Source: a virus
Reading direction: 5' to 3' (one strand)
Virus record (IMG/VR): IMGVR_UViG_3300021963_000010
Location: 1 to 35,812 of that record
DNA: 35,812 bases
Under the pieces are notes generated by a model. It searched no databases, was not told the DNA's origin, and saw only the letters and a program-made list of their open reading frames with translations. Positions 16,598 through 23,660 of the stretch are shown in pieces. The translations under genes and the position numbers were made by a program. Position 1 is the stretch's first letter; each line of letters begins with the position of its first letter.

Positions 16598-16798
16598 AGG
16601 GTAGTTTTTACCACAGTTTCATAAAATAAAAAATTGTTCGTGGACGCACCGTTTCCGTGACCTTTCGCCATCGGCCCTACCCGGGGGCGGGTCGGGCGCG
16701 GCAGGGCCAGGGGACAGGGCCAGCGGGTAAAGTTATCCACAGGTACTGCACAGGCCAAACAACTTAACATAATGCCCGTCGTATAAAGTAGAGCCGAA
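16598..16798. other. GC-rich non-coding gap with DnaA-box-like site
   Basis: No convincing gene lies in this 201-bp gap. It contains a GC-rich core with CAGGGCCAG at 16702-16710 and again at 16715-16723 (13-bp period). Next to it is TTATCCACA at 16733-16741, the exact DnaA-box consensus. A related TTATCAACA lies at 16809-16817 inside the end of the small terminase gene, in the same orientation and with the same GG after it. Candidate roles are pac-like site, origin element or promoter region for ART/terminase/portal. Confidence 0.45.
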
Positions 16799-17317
16799 TC
16801 AGACAGGGTTATCAACAGGCCGCGGGGTGACGTCGGTCACGTTGTCCAGCGTCAGCACCCGTGCCTTGGCTGCCTCGAGCGCGTCGATCACGCTAATGCG
16901 CTCGTCCCTCACCGTCATGTCAATGCGGTCACCGTAAGTGCGCGGCTTCAGCTTGGACGCGATCCACTTGCGCGCATCCACCTGCATCCGCTTCTGCTGC
17001 ACCCAGGCAGACGCCATAGCGCCTTCTAAACCCTCTGGCATGGGTTCGTCAGACAGTTGCAGTATCTCGTCTGCTAGCTTGTCTGCGCGGTCTTGTACGG
17101 CCTTCTCGTAGGCTGCGGTTAGCTTGGGATCCTGCGCCAGCATGGCTTGAAAAACAGTCCAGTTTGGCATATTGTCTTGAGCCAGCACAGTAGACACGCT
17201 TTTGCCTGCTGATACCTGGGCAACGATCTCCAGCCAAACTGGATGCTCCGGCGGCCATTTCACCGGCCTGCCCATGATTGCACCGTTTTTTGTAGTCTTT
17301 TCAGCCAAAGTCTTCAT
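16799..17317 (-). CDS. Terminase small subunit
   Basis: A 172-residue protein by this start. It opens with a basic tail and an HTH-like DNA-binding region (GRPVKWPPEHPVWLEIVAQV, then VLAQDNMPNWTVFQAMLAQD). The middle ends in ARKWIASKLKPRTYGDR, a motif I associate with Sf6/P22-type small terminases. The start is chosen at ATG 17317 because AGGGG lies 5-6 bases upstream; the adjacent ATG at 17320 is too close and the frame continues to 17401 without a ribosome site. It would recognise the packaging site and hand DNA to the large subunit. Unusually, the ADP-ribosyltransferase-like gene separates it from the large subunit. Confidence 0.78.
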   Translation of the reverse strand: MKTLAEKTTKNGAIMGRPVKWPPEHPVWLEIVAQVSAGKSVSTVLAQDNMPNWTVFQAMLAQDPKLTAAYEKAVQDRADKLADEILQLSDEPMPEGLEGAMASAWVQQKRMQVDARKWIASKLKPRTYGDRIDMTVRDERISVIDALEAAKARVLTLDNVTDVTPRPVDNPV

Positions 17318-17402
17318 CATTACCCCTGCGCGTGTGCGTAATTTAACTAAATGTATGCAAAAAGCGCATAACGTTGCCCATTTTGCGCAACCCATTGCCA
17401 AT

Positions 17403-17438
17403 TGTGTCGCGTCCAGAATACCTGTGTCGCGTTTAGAA
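17403..17438. repeat. Two 20-bp-period direct repeats upstream of small terminase
   Basis: TGTGTCGCGT occurs at 17403-17412 and 17423-17432, and the AGAA that follows each copy is also conserved. The 20-bp period places both copies on one helix face. They lie in the 133-bp gap before the small terminase gene, so an activator or repressor site is likely, and a packaging site is possible. Confidence 0.55.
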
Positions 17439-17450
17439 CATTCCCGTTTA

Positions 17451-18092
17451 TCACTTTACAAATGCCTTTGTGTCAAACAGCTTTGGCATTTTGCTTGGTG
17501 TCGTCATATCCAGGTCGTTGACCATATCCTCAAACCCGCTAGGCCCACCGACCTTAACCAGTTTGCTGTCAGGCCATTGTCGCTTGATCTCGCTGATTTT
17601 GCCATCTGCCTGGCGTGCCATGATTATCGCAATCTCTGCCGCCGTCCAGACTTCCCTGTCCGTTGTCCCAGGCCACTGCTGGCAGTAAAGCCGTTTAGAG
17701 GCCTCATCTGGCACGATAACGAAAACAGTACCATCTGCCTGCTGGTGCTCAATCTGTCGCAGATTAGGCAGTTTTGATACGTTGTTGGCATTAGCCCAAG
17801 CCTCCATCGCGTCATAGGCTTTGCACATACCCTTGACCGCCTTGTCCAGCTTCTGGTCGTTGCGTTCTTCTTGTGCCTGCCAAACCCGCTCCAGTTGCAG
17901 CCACACCTTTTCCCGCAGCTCGGTATCCACCAACCAAACCAGCCTATCAATACCCCACTTTGCGTCATGGGTATTCTTACGGTTTGCCAGCTCCACCATG
18001 ACAGCGTTTTTAAACACCTCAAACTTGTCCGCTGGATATGCTGGCATGGTCGGATGGTTAATCGCCAAAGATTTAAGTTTCTTAGTCACCAC
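17451..18092 (-). CDS. Hypothetical protein downstream of the repeat array
   Basis: A 213-residue, largely helical protein. It has tryptophans in regular helical positions (KWGIDRLVWLVDTELREKVW, VWQAQEERND, MEAWANANN) and a C-terminal lysine-rich region ending in DTKAFVK. It is not recognised as a known enzyme. It lies between the iteron-like array and the small terminase. The array sits directly upstream of its start, so it could be a protein that binds those repeats or one regulated by them. Both are speculation from position. Confidence 0.6.
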   Translation of the reverse strand: MVTKKLKSLAINHPTMPAYPADKFEVFKNAVMVELANRKNTHDAKWGIDRLVWLVDTELREKVWLQLERVWQAQEERNDQKLDKAVKGMCKAYDAMEAWANANNVSKLPNLRQIEHQQADGTVFVIVPDEASKRLYCQQWPGTTDREVWTAAEIAIIMARQADGKISEIKRQWPDSKLVKVGGPSGFEDMVNDLDMTTPSKMPKLFDTKAFVK

Positions 18093-18125
18093 TTGGTTCT
18101 CCGATTCTGGGCATTAGGCGGAGGT

Positions 18126-18168
18126 ACAAATGGGGAGCGTATCTAAAGATATACGCTCTCCCATTTGT
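18126..18168. repeat. Long imperfect palindrome at edge of iteron array
   Basis: A 17-base arm (18126-18142) pairs with an 18-base arm (18151-18168) with a single-base bulge and an 8-base loop. The outer arms contain the repeat unit in inverted orientation, and the inner arms read GAGCGTAT/ATACGCTC. There is no adjacent T run on either strand, so it is not an ordinary intrinsic terminator. Confidence 0.7.
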
Positions 18169-18304
18169 CCCACTCCCGCCAAATCTGTGCCTTTTCCATA
18201 TTTCTCCCATTTGTCCGCCCATTTGTCCTCCATTTGTCCCATTTGTCCCAAACCCATATTTCCCCCATTTGCGTCAATTGCTCCCATTTGTACCCCATTT
18301 GTCC
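18126..18304. repeat. Iteron-like array of CCCATTTGTCC repeats
   Basis: The 11-mer CCCATTTGTCC recurs at 18160, 18206, 18218, 18238 and 18294. Close variants occur at 18229 (TCC start), 18264 (TTTGCGTC) and 18283 (TTTGTACC). A reverse-strand copy is at 18126-18135. GCCAAATCTGT occurs twice (18178-18188 and 18308-18318), flanking the denser part. The region lies just after the primase-helicase gene and before a 213-residue gene. Tandem short repeats beside a primase-helicase resemble iterons of replication origins; a transcription operator is an alternative. Confidence 0.7.
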
Positions 18305-18333
18305 GTAGCCAAATCTGTAAGTTATAAAGCACC

Positions 18334-20322
18334 CTAAAAGTCGCTATCATTTTGGTCACCATCACTATAAATCGCCCACACAAAAGGATCGAAAACCTCT
18401 ACCTTTTTGGCGTTCTGAAGGCTCTGCACGCACCTTGTAAACCGCTTCTTGACGCCTGTTTTGTCGGTCTGGGCCGCTTCAAACGCTTGCTGCCACTGCT
18501 CAACATGAACCGATTTATTGCGTTTTCCGTCAATTAGCCGCATATCCCCGTGATCTGCAATTGCCTTGTGAAGTGCGTCCAGAGCGATCTTTTGTGTACC
18601 GCCAGCACCTGATCTTGATGGCGGTACAGGCTTTGGTTTGTGCTGCTCGTCGATCATTTCCTGGCATTCCCTGACCGCTAAAGAGAAGTTTTCCTCCAGC
18701 CCGAGGGCGTTGTCCTGACCTTGATTGATGTTGACCTGGACCATCTCAAAGCCAAATTTAAGGTTGTCCTGGCCGTCCTTGCTCTTACTCAGGGTGATGA
18801 TTCCGGTCCCTGCCACGCCTTCTTTGCGCTCGGTTTGCTCCAGCTTTACGATCTCAAGTTGACTGTCCAAACTGCCCAGGAGCGAGCTATGGCCCCGCAG
18901 ACCTTTACTTTGGTCTTTGCCTGAGTGATGCAAAACCATCAAAGCGCAGTTAAGTTTTCGCTGAATCCGTCCACAGTTATGGATGAATGCGCCCATGTCA
19001 GCGGCATCATTCTCTTGACCCCCGCCAAATGCCCTGGCTAATGTGTCTATCTGCACCAGGCGCAGCTCTATGCCCGTGCGCTCTATAAGTTCGTTTATGG
19101 ACTCCATCAGTAGGTTGAAGTCATCTGGGCTGCTGCGCAGGTTAAGCTGGTAGCGGATAACGTATATTTCTGCACCAGGCTTAGTCTGGTGGTTGATCTT
19201 GCAAGCGCGGATACGGGCGCCAATGCCGCCCATACCCTCCCCGCAGATGTACAGGACGGCGCCAGGGTTGCATATTTCGTTGCCCATCCACGGCCTGCCG
19301 GTGGCTATTGCCTCGGCCATATCGAGCGCGTGAAATGACTTGTATGAGCCAGGTGGTCCAAACAATGCAGAGAAACCCTTGACAGGTAACACGTTCTGGA
19401 TAATCCATTCAACCTTCTCATCCTTGATGGTGTCCCACGCCTCAATGTTGAGCAGTTGCGGAGTCGGGTTAAAGGCTTCTGATGGCACTGGTTCGGGTTC
19501 GGCCACCTTGGGCTGCTGCGTGATTACTGGGGCTTGCCTTGCCAGTTCCGCGAGTTCCTTGCGCGTTCCTTTGGCGTGATACACCCACTCGTAGGCATCA
19601 TCACCCTCTACCATCAATCCAAGGTCGAGATATCTGATTGACTTGACCACGGGTAACAGATGAGCAATTGCGCGTTTGGCGTAAGATATCCCTGGCTCGT
19701 CATTGTCAGGGATTACCACGACATTTGCGCCTGCGAAGTATTGGGTTATCTCAGTAGGCCAACTGCCTGCACCAGTGTGTGAAGTGGTGGCAATGGCGCC
19801 GATACTTGTTAATGCGTCCGCGGCCTTCTCGCCTTCCACCAGATAGATGGCGCGGCCTGATTGCTTTGCGTCGATAAGCTCAGGCAAATTGAGGGGAACA
19901 ATTCTGGTGTCCTTTAACCCCGCTATCCGCTTGCCTTGCGCGTCAACTCTATGGATAGAGTACGTCTTACCCTTTGCGTCATTAGTCTTGTACCGGCGCT
20001 TGGTAAAGAGTTCCGTGCCATCCTCTGCGCGGTACACCCATTCCTTTTCCAGTACCTTGTCCTGGTGCTGGGTAAAACTGATCTCCTCGCGCTTGGGCGT
20101 TGACTGCAATAGGTTGCGTTCCCTTACCGCGTCAAACACCTCCCGCTGATCGCATCCAGCATGGCAGTGGAATAAAACCTTGCCGTCACTTTCCGTGATT
20201 GAGAGGCTGGGGTTCCTGTCCCCGTTGCCGCTGCCGTGACCAGGTACAGGGCATGAAGCAACCCACTGCCCATTTACCATCTTGGCGTTACCCAGCGCCT
20301 TGGCTATTGTTTCTGTGTCCAT
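18334..20322 (-). CDS. Primase-helicase with zinc finger, TOPRIM and RecA-like domains
   Basis: A 662-residue, three-part replication protein. Residues 24-57 form a zinc-binding motif (Cys24, His29, Cys53, Cys57). Residues 160-210 form a TOPRIM domain, with VEGEKAAD around Glu163/Glu165 and the DND at 206-208. Residues 315-470 form a RecA-like or RepA-like ATPase, with Walker A GPPGSYKS at 322-329 and Walker B around VQIDTLAR (Asp426). It ends in a helical region. It would prime lagging strands and unwind DNA at the fork. Position beside the repeat array suggests initiation there. The upstream terminator insulates it from the rest of the replication block. Confidence 0.88.
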   Translation of the reverse strand: MDTETIAKALGNAKMVNGQWVASCPVPGHGSGNGDRNPSLSITESDGKVLFHCHAGCDQREVFDAVRERNLLQSTPKREEISFTQHQDKVLEKEWVYRAEDGTELFTKRRYKTNDAKGKTYSIHRVDAQGKRIAGLKDTRIVPLNLPELIDAKQSGRAIYLVEGEKAADALTSIGAIATTSHTGAGSWPTEITQYFAGANVVVIPDNDEPGISYAKRAIAHLLPVVKSIRYLDLGLMVEGDDAYEWVYHAKGTRKELAELARQAPVITQQPKVAEPEPVPSEAFNPTPQLLNIEAWDTIKDEKVEWIIQNVLPVKGFSALFGPPGSYKSFHALDMAEAIATGRPWMGNEICNPGAVLYICGEGMGGIGARIRACKINHQTKPGAEIYVIRYQLNLRSSPDDFNLLMESINELIERTGIELRLVQIDTLARAFGGGQENDAADMGAFIHNCGRIQRKLNCALMVLHHSGKDQSKGLRGHSSLLGSLDSQLEIVKLEQTERKEGVAGTGIITLSKSKDGQDNLKFGFEMVQVNINQGQDNALGLEENFSLAVRECQEMIDEQHKPKPVPPSRSGAGGTQKIALDALHKAIADHGDMRLIDGKRNKSVHVEQWQQAFEAAQTDKTGVKKRFTRCVQSLQNAKKVEVFDPFVWAIYSDGDQNDSDF

Positions 20323-20346
20323 TTATTCGTTCTCGTTATTCGAGGG

Positions 20347-20379
20347 AAAAAAAAAGCCGGTGGAGATCAACCCACCGGC
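20347..20379 (-). terminator. Strong intrinsic terminator
   Basis: On the minus strand, an 8-bp stem GCCGGTGG/CCACCGGC with an 8-base loop is followed by nine T residues. It lies between the ssDNA-binding-like gene and the primase-helicase and is the clearest terminator in the window. It may require antitermination for downstream expression. Confidence 0.9.
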
Positions 20380-20394
20380 GCGTTCAATCAACGC

Positions 20395-20985
20395 TTAAAA
20401 AATCTCGTCATCCTCAATGATCGGTACTGGCTTTGGCGCCTGCTTACGCACCGGCTGCTCAACGGGTAAATGAACAATTGCGCCTGGCTCTGCCTCAAAC
20501 TCCTGTGTATCGGCATCCAGCCCCGCGGGACGGGCAACCCAACCCTTTAATACGAAGATAGGAATGCGAGTCGTACCCTTGCCGATTTTCTCTGCCTTAG
20601 AGTGGCCGTACTCCAGCACTGGCAGCTTGCCAGGGTTAGCGGCACGCTCGGCAGCGCAGGCCTTATACATCTGCTCCAGACCCATGTTCGGGCCTACGCC
20701 GTTGGATGACCACTCAGCAGCACCGATCTCCTTGTTGTACAGGACAACCTGGAATCCACGTTTGTGCTCGGGTGACGGCTGCGGCCCTTTCTTACCAACA
20801 GATTCGTCTTGCACCCAATCGCGTACACCGACACCCAGCAACAGCCAGCCTGTCTTGATGTTGTCGATGTCGAACACCACTTTCTTTAGCGTGATTTCCT
20901 CGTTGTTGTTGTTTGTCCAGGCGTTTGCTTGGGGCGAAAAGCGGATGTAGTTACCAGAGCCGCTAGATGATGATAGATTTAGCAT
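20395..20985 (-). CDS. Probable single-stranded DNA-binding protein
   Basis: A 196-residue protein. The first 100 residues are beta-rich with conserved aromatics (TGWLLLGVGVRDW, FQVVLYNKEIG, EWSSNG). The C-terminus is a disordered, proline-rich linker ending in the acidic IIEDDEIF. An acidic tip with a terminal hydrophobic residue is the hallmark of SSB proteins, where it recruits partner proteins. The N-terminal region (NYIRFSPQANAWTNNNNE) is not a canonical OB-fold by eye. It lies in the replication block beside a nuclease and a primase-helicase. The call is inference from the acidic tail and context. Confidence 0.65.
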   Translation of the reverse strand: MLNLSSSSGSGNYIRFSPQANAWTNNNNEEITLKKVVFDIDNIKTGWLLLGVGVRDWVQDESVGKKGPQPSPEHKRGFQVVLYNKEIGAAEWSSNGVGPNMGLEQMYKACAAERAANPGKLPVLEYGHSKAEKIGKGTTRIPIFVLKGWVARPAGLDADTQEFEAEPGAIVHLPVEQPVRKQAPKPVPIIEDDEIF

Positions 20986-21005
20986 TTGCGTTTAGCTTTC
21001 AGTTT

Positions 21006-22097
21006 TTAGAGTTGAAGTAGGGTTGTGCTTTCGCCTAACCCACGGGATTTGGATAGTGTTAAACCACTGCTTACTTTCTTGGTCACACTATCCAAAACTT
21101 GTTTCCTGTCCTTGCCCAGAATCTTGTCTGCGGCAGCAGGCGTAATGATTGATGTCTCGTATATTTGTTCCTCTGGAACACCCATCTCTAGCAGTACCTT
21201 CAGCGCTTTAATGTCATCTGTCCACTGCCTAGTAGGACGTTTAGGCGCCATCTGCCAGCCGCGCAGTACACCGCCAGCCTCCAGCGTCTTGGTGGCCTGC
21301 TTGCGTAGCGCAGCAATGAAGTCCTCCACCAGTTCAGCCTTGTCCAGTAAGTCAGATACCTGGTCGGGCGTCAGGGTTGCAATGTCAGCAGTCACGGGGA
21401 CCGCAGCCAGCGCCTTGGTCTGCGCTGGGCAGATCATCTTAGCGGGGCAGTATTGGCAAGCATCCTTAGATGGTGTGGGTTCTGACCGGCCATCCTTGGC
21501 TGCTGTTACTGCCGGTATCAATACGTCTGCCTTCCACTGTAGCAACTCGTCACCCGTCATCTCGTGATGGCGGTTCTCGCCCGTCTGGGGCTGGACAATG
21601 GTAAGGCCCACCTTGTCAAATACCTTGACCAGCTTTTGCATTACGCCAAGCGCGTAAATCTTCATCTGGGCTGAGTCAGCGTCCACCCAGCCCCGTCCTG
21701 TTTTAAGGTCAGCAATCACAAGCACTGACTTTTCTAGGTTGTACGCAACAACGTCCGCAGTGCCGCCGACCTTGGCCAACGAGTCCTCGTAAGCTACGCC
21801 ATACTGCTCAACCTTAACCGTGCCTAGTTCGCTCTCTAGCCCAGCCACCATGCGTATGTGCGCCAACGCGAATTCAGCGTTCTCTCGCGTCATTGTGATG
21901 CCTTCAATGACCTTACCAACATAGTCCATTGGGTCTTGATCTAGCTGCCAGCAAGTCTCGGCCAGGGCATGGATGGCAGTGCCTATCTGCGCGGCCTCAC
22001 CACTTGGCTCGTAGGGTACTGTTTCAGATAAGCGTGCTGATGCGGGGCAAGCAATCCAGCGTGCGGCTGCTGATGGGCGTAGGGATAACTGTTTCAT
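21006..22097 (-). CDS. PD-(D/E)XK nuclease, DUF2800/Cas4-like
   Basis: A 363-residue protein. The opening LRPSAAARWIACPASARLSE with Cys17 is typical of DUF2800/RecB-Cas4-like phage nucleases. The GGTADVV segment (Asp115) and VIADLKTG (Asp130, Lys132) form the PD-(D/E)XK active site. The cluster CQYCPAKMICPA (Cys214, Cys217, Cys223), together with Cys17, would bind an iron-sulfur cluster as in Cas4/AddB. Such enzymes act on DNA ends and support recombination or replication. It follows a 65-residue protein with an ATGA overlap and precedes the ssDNA-binding-like gene. No SSAP gene is evident. Confidence 0.82.
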   Translation of the reverse strand: MKQLSLRPSAAARWIACPASARLSETVPYEPSGEAAQIGTAIHALAETCWQLDQDPMDYVGKVIEGITMTRENAEFALAHIRMVAGLESELGTVKVEQYGVAYEDSLAKVGGTADVVAYNLEKSVLVIADLKTGRGWVDADSAQMKIYALGVMQKLVKVFDKVGLTIVQPQTGENRHHEMTGDELLQWKADVLIPAVTAAKDGRSEPTPSKDACQYCPAKMICPAQTKALAAVPVTADIATLTPDQVSDLLDKAELVEDFIAALRKQATKTLEAGGVLRGWQMAPKRPTRQWTDDIKALKVLLEMGVPEEQIYETSIITPAAADKILGKDRKQVLDSVTKKVSSGLTLSKSRGLGESTTLLQL

Positions 22098-22291
22098 TCG
22101 TCGCTTTCGTTTATGAGTAATTGATAGGCAAGGTTTCTTACCTCTGCGGATACGTGCTGGCCTAAGTCCTCGGGCATGACCAGGCGCTTTAAGAATTGAA
22201 TCTTTGCGCGGGCTTGTGTGCGCTCCTGGTCCAATTGCGTGCCTAGCGACACCGCCAGTTCGCGCAAGCCTTGTATGTCTTCAATGTTCAT
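22094..22291 (-). CDS. Small helical protein of the replication operon
   Basis: A 65-residue protein starting MNIEDIQGLRELAVSL, helical and charged, probably coiled coil in the middle (QLDQERTQARAKIQ). The ATG at 22291 overlaps the resolvase stop as ATGA; an alternative GTG start at 22309 lies deeper in the resolvase. Its end overlaps the nuclease start by 4 bases. The tight coupling implies a small partner or regulator of nuclease or resolvase. I do not recognise the family. Confidence 0.6.
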   Translation of the reverse strand: MNIEDIQGLRELAVSLGTQLDQERTQARAKIQFLKRLVMPEDLGQHVSAEVRNLAYQLLINESDE

Positions 22292-22767
22292 TTGTTCGCT
22301 TTCAGCCACCAGGCGCCGATGAGCACGGCATCAGCGCGCCCGTCATCCTTGACCCGTGCAAATTGCTTTTGGTGGCTTGGATACAGCTCGCAAGCTCTGG
22401 AGCGTGATGCGTCCTTGCCAAGTCCACGGCCTATGCCCTTTGTCCAGACGCTAGGCATCACGAAGGTGGCCGGCAACTCATAAGCCGCAAGAATGCCTTC
22501 TATAAGGCCAAACGAACGCCCAAAGCTAAACATTGACGTAACCCCTTGCCCTGGCATTGCGGAAACGCGCTCAACGACAACGTGACTAGGATCATATTCC
22601 TTGAAGATGCCAGCCAAAGCGGACGCTGAAATCTGCCGCTTAGTCTTGGCGTTGCGTACAAGTTCATGCGTTGGCGTGTCAATGATGTCGTGCAGGGTAT
22701 CGCCGATAAACACGGCAATGGCGCCACTTAGACCTGGGTCAATAGACATTACGATCTTGGCGCTCAT
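22288..22767 (-). CDS. RuvC-like Holliday junction resolvase
   Basis: A 159-residue protein, close to the size of RuvC. It has the RuvC signature: SIDPGLSGAI with Asp10, VVVERVSAMPGQG with Glu66, and DDGRADAVLIG with Asp142/Asp146. The MFSFGRSFG segment at about 79-87 is also typical. RuvC-type enzymes cut four-way junctions in concatemer or recombination intermediates, which is needed before packaging. It is translationally coupled to the HTH protein upstream and the small protein downstream by 4-base overlaps. Confidence 0.9.
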   Translation of the reverse strand: MSAKIVMSIDPGLSGAIAVFIGDTLHDIIDTPTHELVRNAKTKRQISASALAGIFKEYDPSHVVVERVSAMPGQGVTSMFSFGRSFGLIEGILAAYELPATFVMPSVWTKGIGRGLGKDASRSRACELYPSHQKQFARVKDDGRADAVLIGAWWLKANK

Positions 22768-22970
22768 GGCTGCTTTGCCGCTATCAGCGCGTCCACGGCC
22801 TGCTCCAACTTCATAATGTTGCTGTACAGCGGGATGGTCTTGCCGGTGCTCCAGCGCGATAGCTGGGCAGGGTCAACGCCAGCGGCATACGCTATATCGT
22901 TCATCTTGAACCCATTTTCCTTGGCTCTGAGGCGTATTGCCTCGATTGCTTGCTCTGTTGACGAAATCAT
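22764..22970 (-). CDS. Cro/CI-type helix-turn-helix regulator
   Basis: A 68-residue protein with an XRE-type HTH at residues about 22-45 (MNDIAYAAGVDPAQLSRWSTGKT), followed by a helix for dimerisation. It is the first gene of the leftward replication operon, directly beside the divergent promoter region. It probably binds palindromes there and controls its own and the rightward operon. There is no second-domain sensor, so it is more Cro-like than CI-like. The ATGA overlap couples it to the resolvase. Confidence 0.82.
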   Translation of the reverse strand: MISSTEQAIEAIRLRAKENGFKMNDIAYAAGVDPAQLSRWSTGKTIPLYSNIMKLEQAVDALIAAKQP

Positions 22971-23151
22971 TGTGCCTAACCCCTTTAATTGACGAATGCG
23001 TTCATTCTAGGTGTGTTTTTTGACTAGAAAAGCAATTTATTTGCATTACTAAGGGTAAACACCTACTTAAATCAGTTGATGAAGTAGTCAATTCATGTAA
23101 GATGTTAGGCATCAACAACCCGCCGCAAGGCACAAACTAGGAGTAAGCACC
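22971..23151. promoter_or_regulatory. Divergent control region with palindromes
   Basis: A 181-bp AT-rich gap between oppositely directed operons. It carries inverted repeats: TAGGTGT (23008-23014) with ACACCTA (23059-23065), TTGACTA (23020-23026) with TAGTCAA (23085-23091), and CTACTT (23063-23068) with AAGTAG (23082-23087). A leftward -10-like TAGAAT lies at 23004-23009. The third palindrome covers the rightward -35. The layout suits autoregulation by the adjacent HTH protein. Confidence 0.65.
23076..23103 (+). promoter_or_regulatory. Candidate sigma70 promoter for the rightward operon
   Basis: TTGATG at 23076-23081, a 16-base spacer and TAAGAT at 23098-23103 resemble -35 and -10 hexamers. 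The AAGTAG/TAGTCAA palindrome arms lie in the spacer, which suggests repression by a bound regulator. Confidence 0.5.
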
Positions 23152-23382
23152 ATGAAAAATCCCAAAGTTTTTGTTAATAACAGCGGCTCTGAAACCGTTT
23201 TAAAATTTCAGTTTGGTTTTTACAGTTTCAAATCTGTGCAAGAAATTTTTCCCGAATGCCGGTATTTGTTTCCTTGGCGTGATTTCAATGGAGAGCAATA
23301 TCTTCAAGTTGCAATTCCATCTCATGTGGCAATGCGCCACGGAATTGAGCATCACAACACTTTCAGTTTGTTAGTAAGTTAA
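23152..23382 (+). CDS. Small early protein, first gene of rightward operon
   Basis: A 76-residue protein of mixed alpha/beta type rich in Phe and Ser (VLKFQFGFYSFKSVQEIFPE). It has a strong ribosome site, AGGAG, 8 bases before the ATG. As the first gene after the divergent promoter it should be the earliest made rightward product. There is no membrane segment and no recognised domain. Host take-over or anti-defence functions are common for genes in this position, but nothing in the sequence shows one. Confidence 0.65.
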   Translation: MKNPKVFVNNSGSETVLKFQFGFYSFKSVQEIFPECRYLFPWRDFNGEQYLQVAIPSHVAMRHGIEHHNTFSLLVS

Positions 23383-23389
23383 ACCAAAC

Positions 23390-23426
23390 GGGGCTACGGC
23401 CCCATCAATCCCGCAAGGGTCTTTTT
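23390..23426 (+). terminator. Paired hairpins after first early gene
   Basis: GGGGC-TACG-GCCCC (23390-23403) is followed by CCC-GCAA-GGG and TCTTTTT (23410-23426). The second stem is short, but together they may give partial termination, letting the first gene be expressed above the rest. Confidence 0.5.
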
Positions 23427-23439
23427 AGGAGTAAGCAAA

Positions 23440-23643
23440 ATGAATGCACATCAAGTAGGGCGAATTGATAAATTTAAGGTAACCCGTGATGCGGTTAAGC
23501 ACACAGAAAATTGTCTAGAGTCATGCCGTGGGTGGGATGTTGAAAGTCTTGGCTACAACATTGAATGCAATTTCCCCGAAATTGATTCGGACAAATGCGA
23601 ACGCATAGCCGCTGCTGTGATGCGTTCACGCGGATTGCTTTAA
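23440..23643 (+). CDS. Small early protein
   Basis: A 67-residue protein, mixed alpha/beta, with a Cys-containing segment (NCLESCRGWDVESLGYNIEC) and a helical end (CERIAAAVMRSRGLL). The ribosome site (AGGAG then TAAGCA) repeats that of the first gene nearly base for base, suggesting duplication of a leader. No family is recognised. It is probably translated efficiently in early infection. Confidence 0.6.
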   Translation: MNAHQVGRIDKFKVTRDAVKHTENCLESCRGWDVESLGYNIECNFPEIDSDKCERIAAAVMRSRGLL

Positions 23644-23660
23644 ATCTTTAGGAGATCACC

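Noticed and set aside
16573-16815. An 80-residue minus-strand frame in the GC-rich gap
   Set aside because: It overlaps both neighbouring genes, has no ribosome site and carries composition imposed by GC-rich repeats.
18126-18318. CRISPR array
   Set aside because: The repeats are 11 bases with 9-12 base spacing and no spacer-sized unique sequence. No cas genes are present.
18114-18383. An 89-residue minus-strand frame across the repeat array
   Set aside because: Its middle is only the translated repeats (QMG, DKW patterns), and its start overlaps the primase-helicase end. It is better explained as non-coding DNA.
21025-21567. 180-residue plus-strand frame antisense to the nuclease
   Set aside because: The nuclease has a clear active site and cysteine cluster. 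The antisense frame has none and no context.
22764-22970. Lysogeny repressor
   Set aside because: The protein is only 68 residues with one HTH domain. No integrase, second repressor or attachment site was found, so a Cro-like early regulator is more likely.
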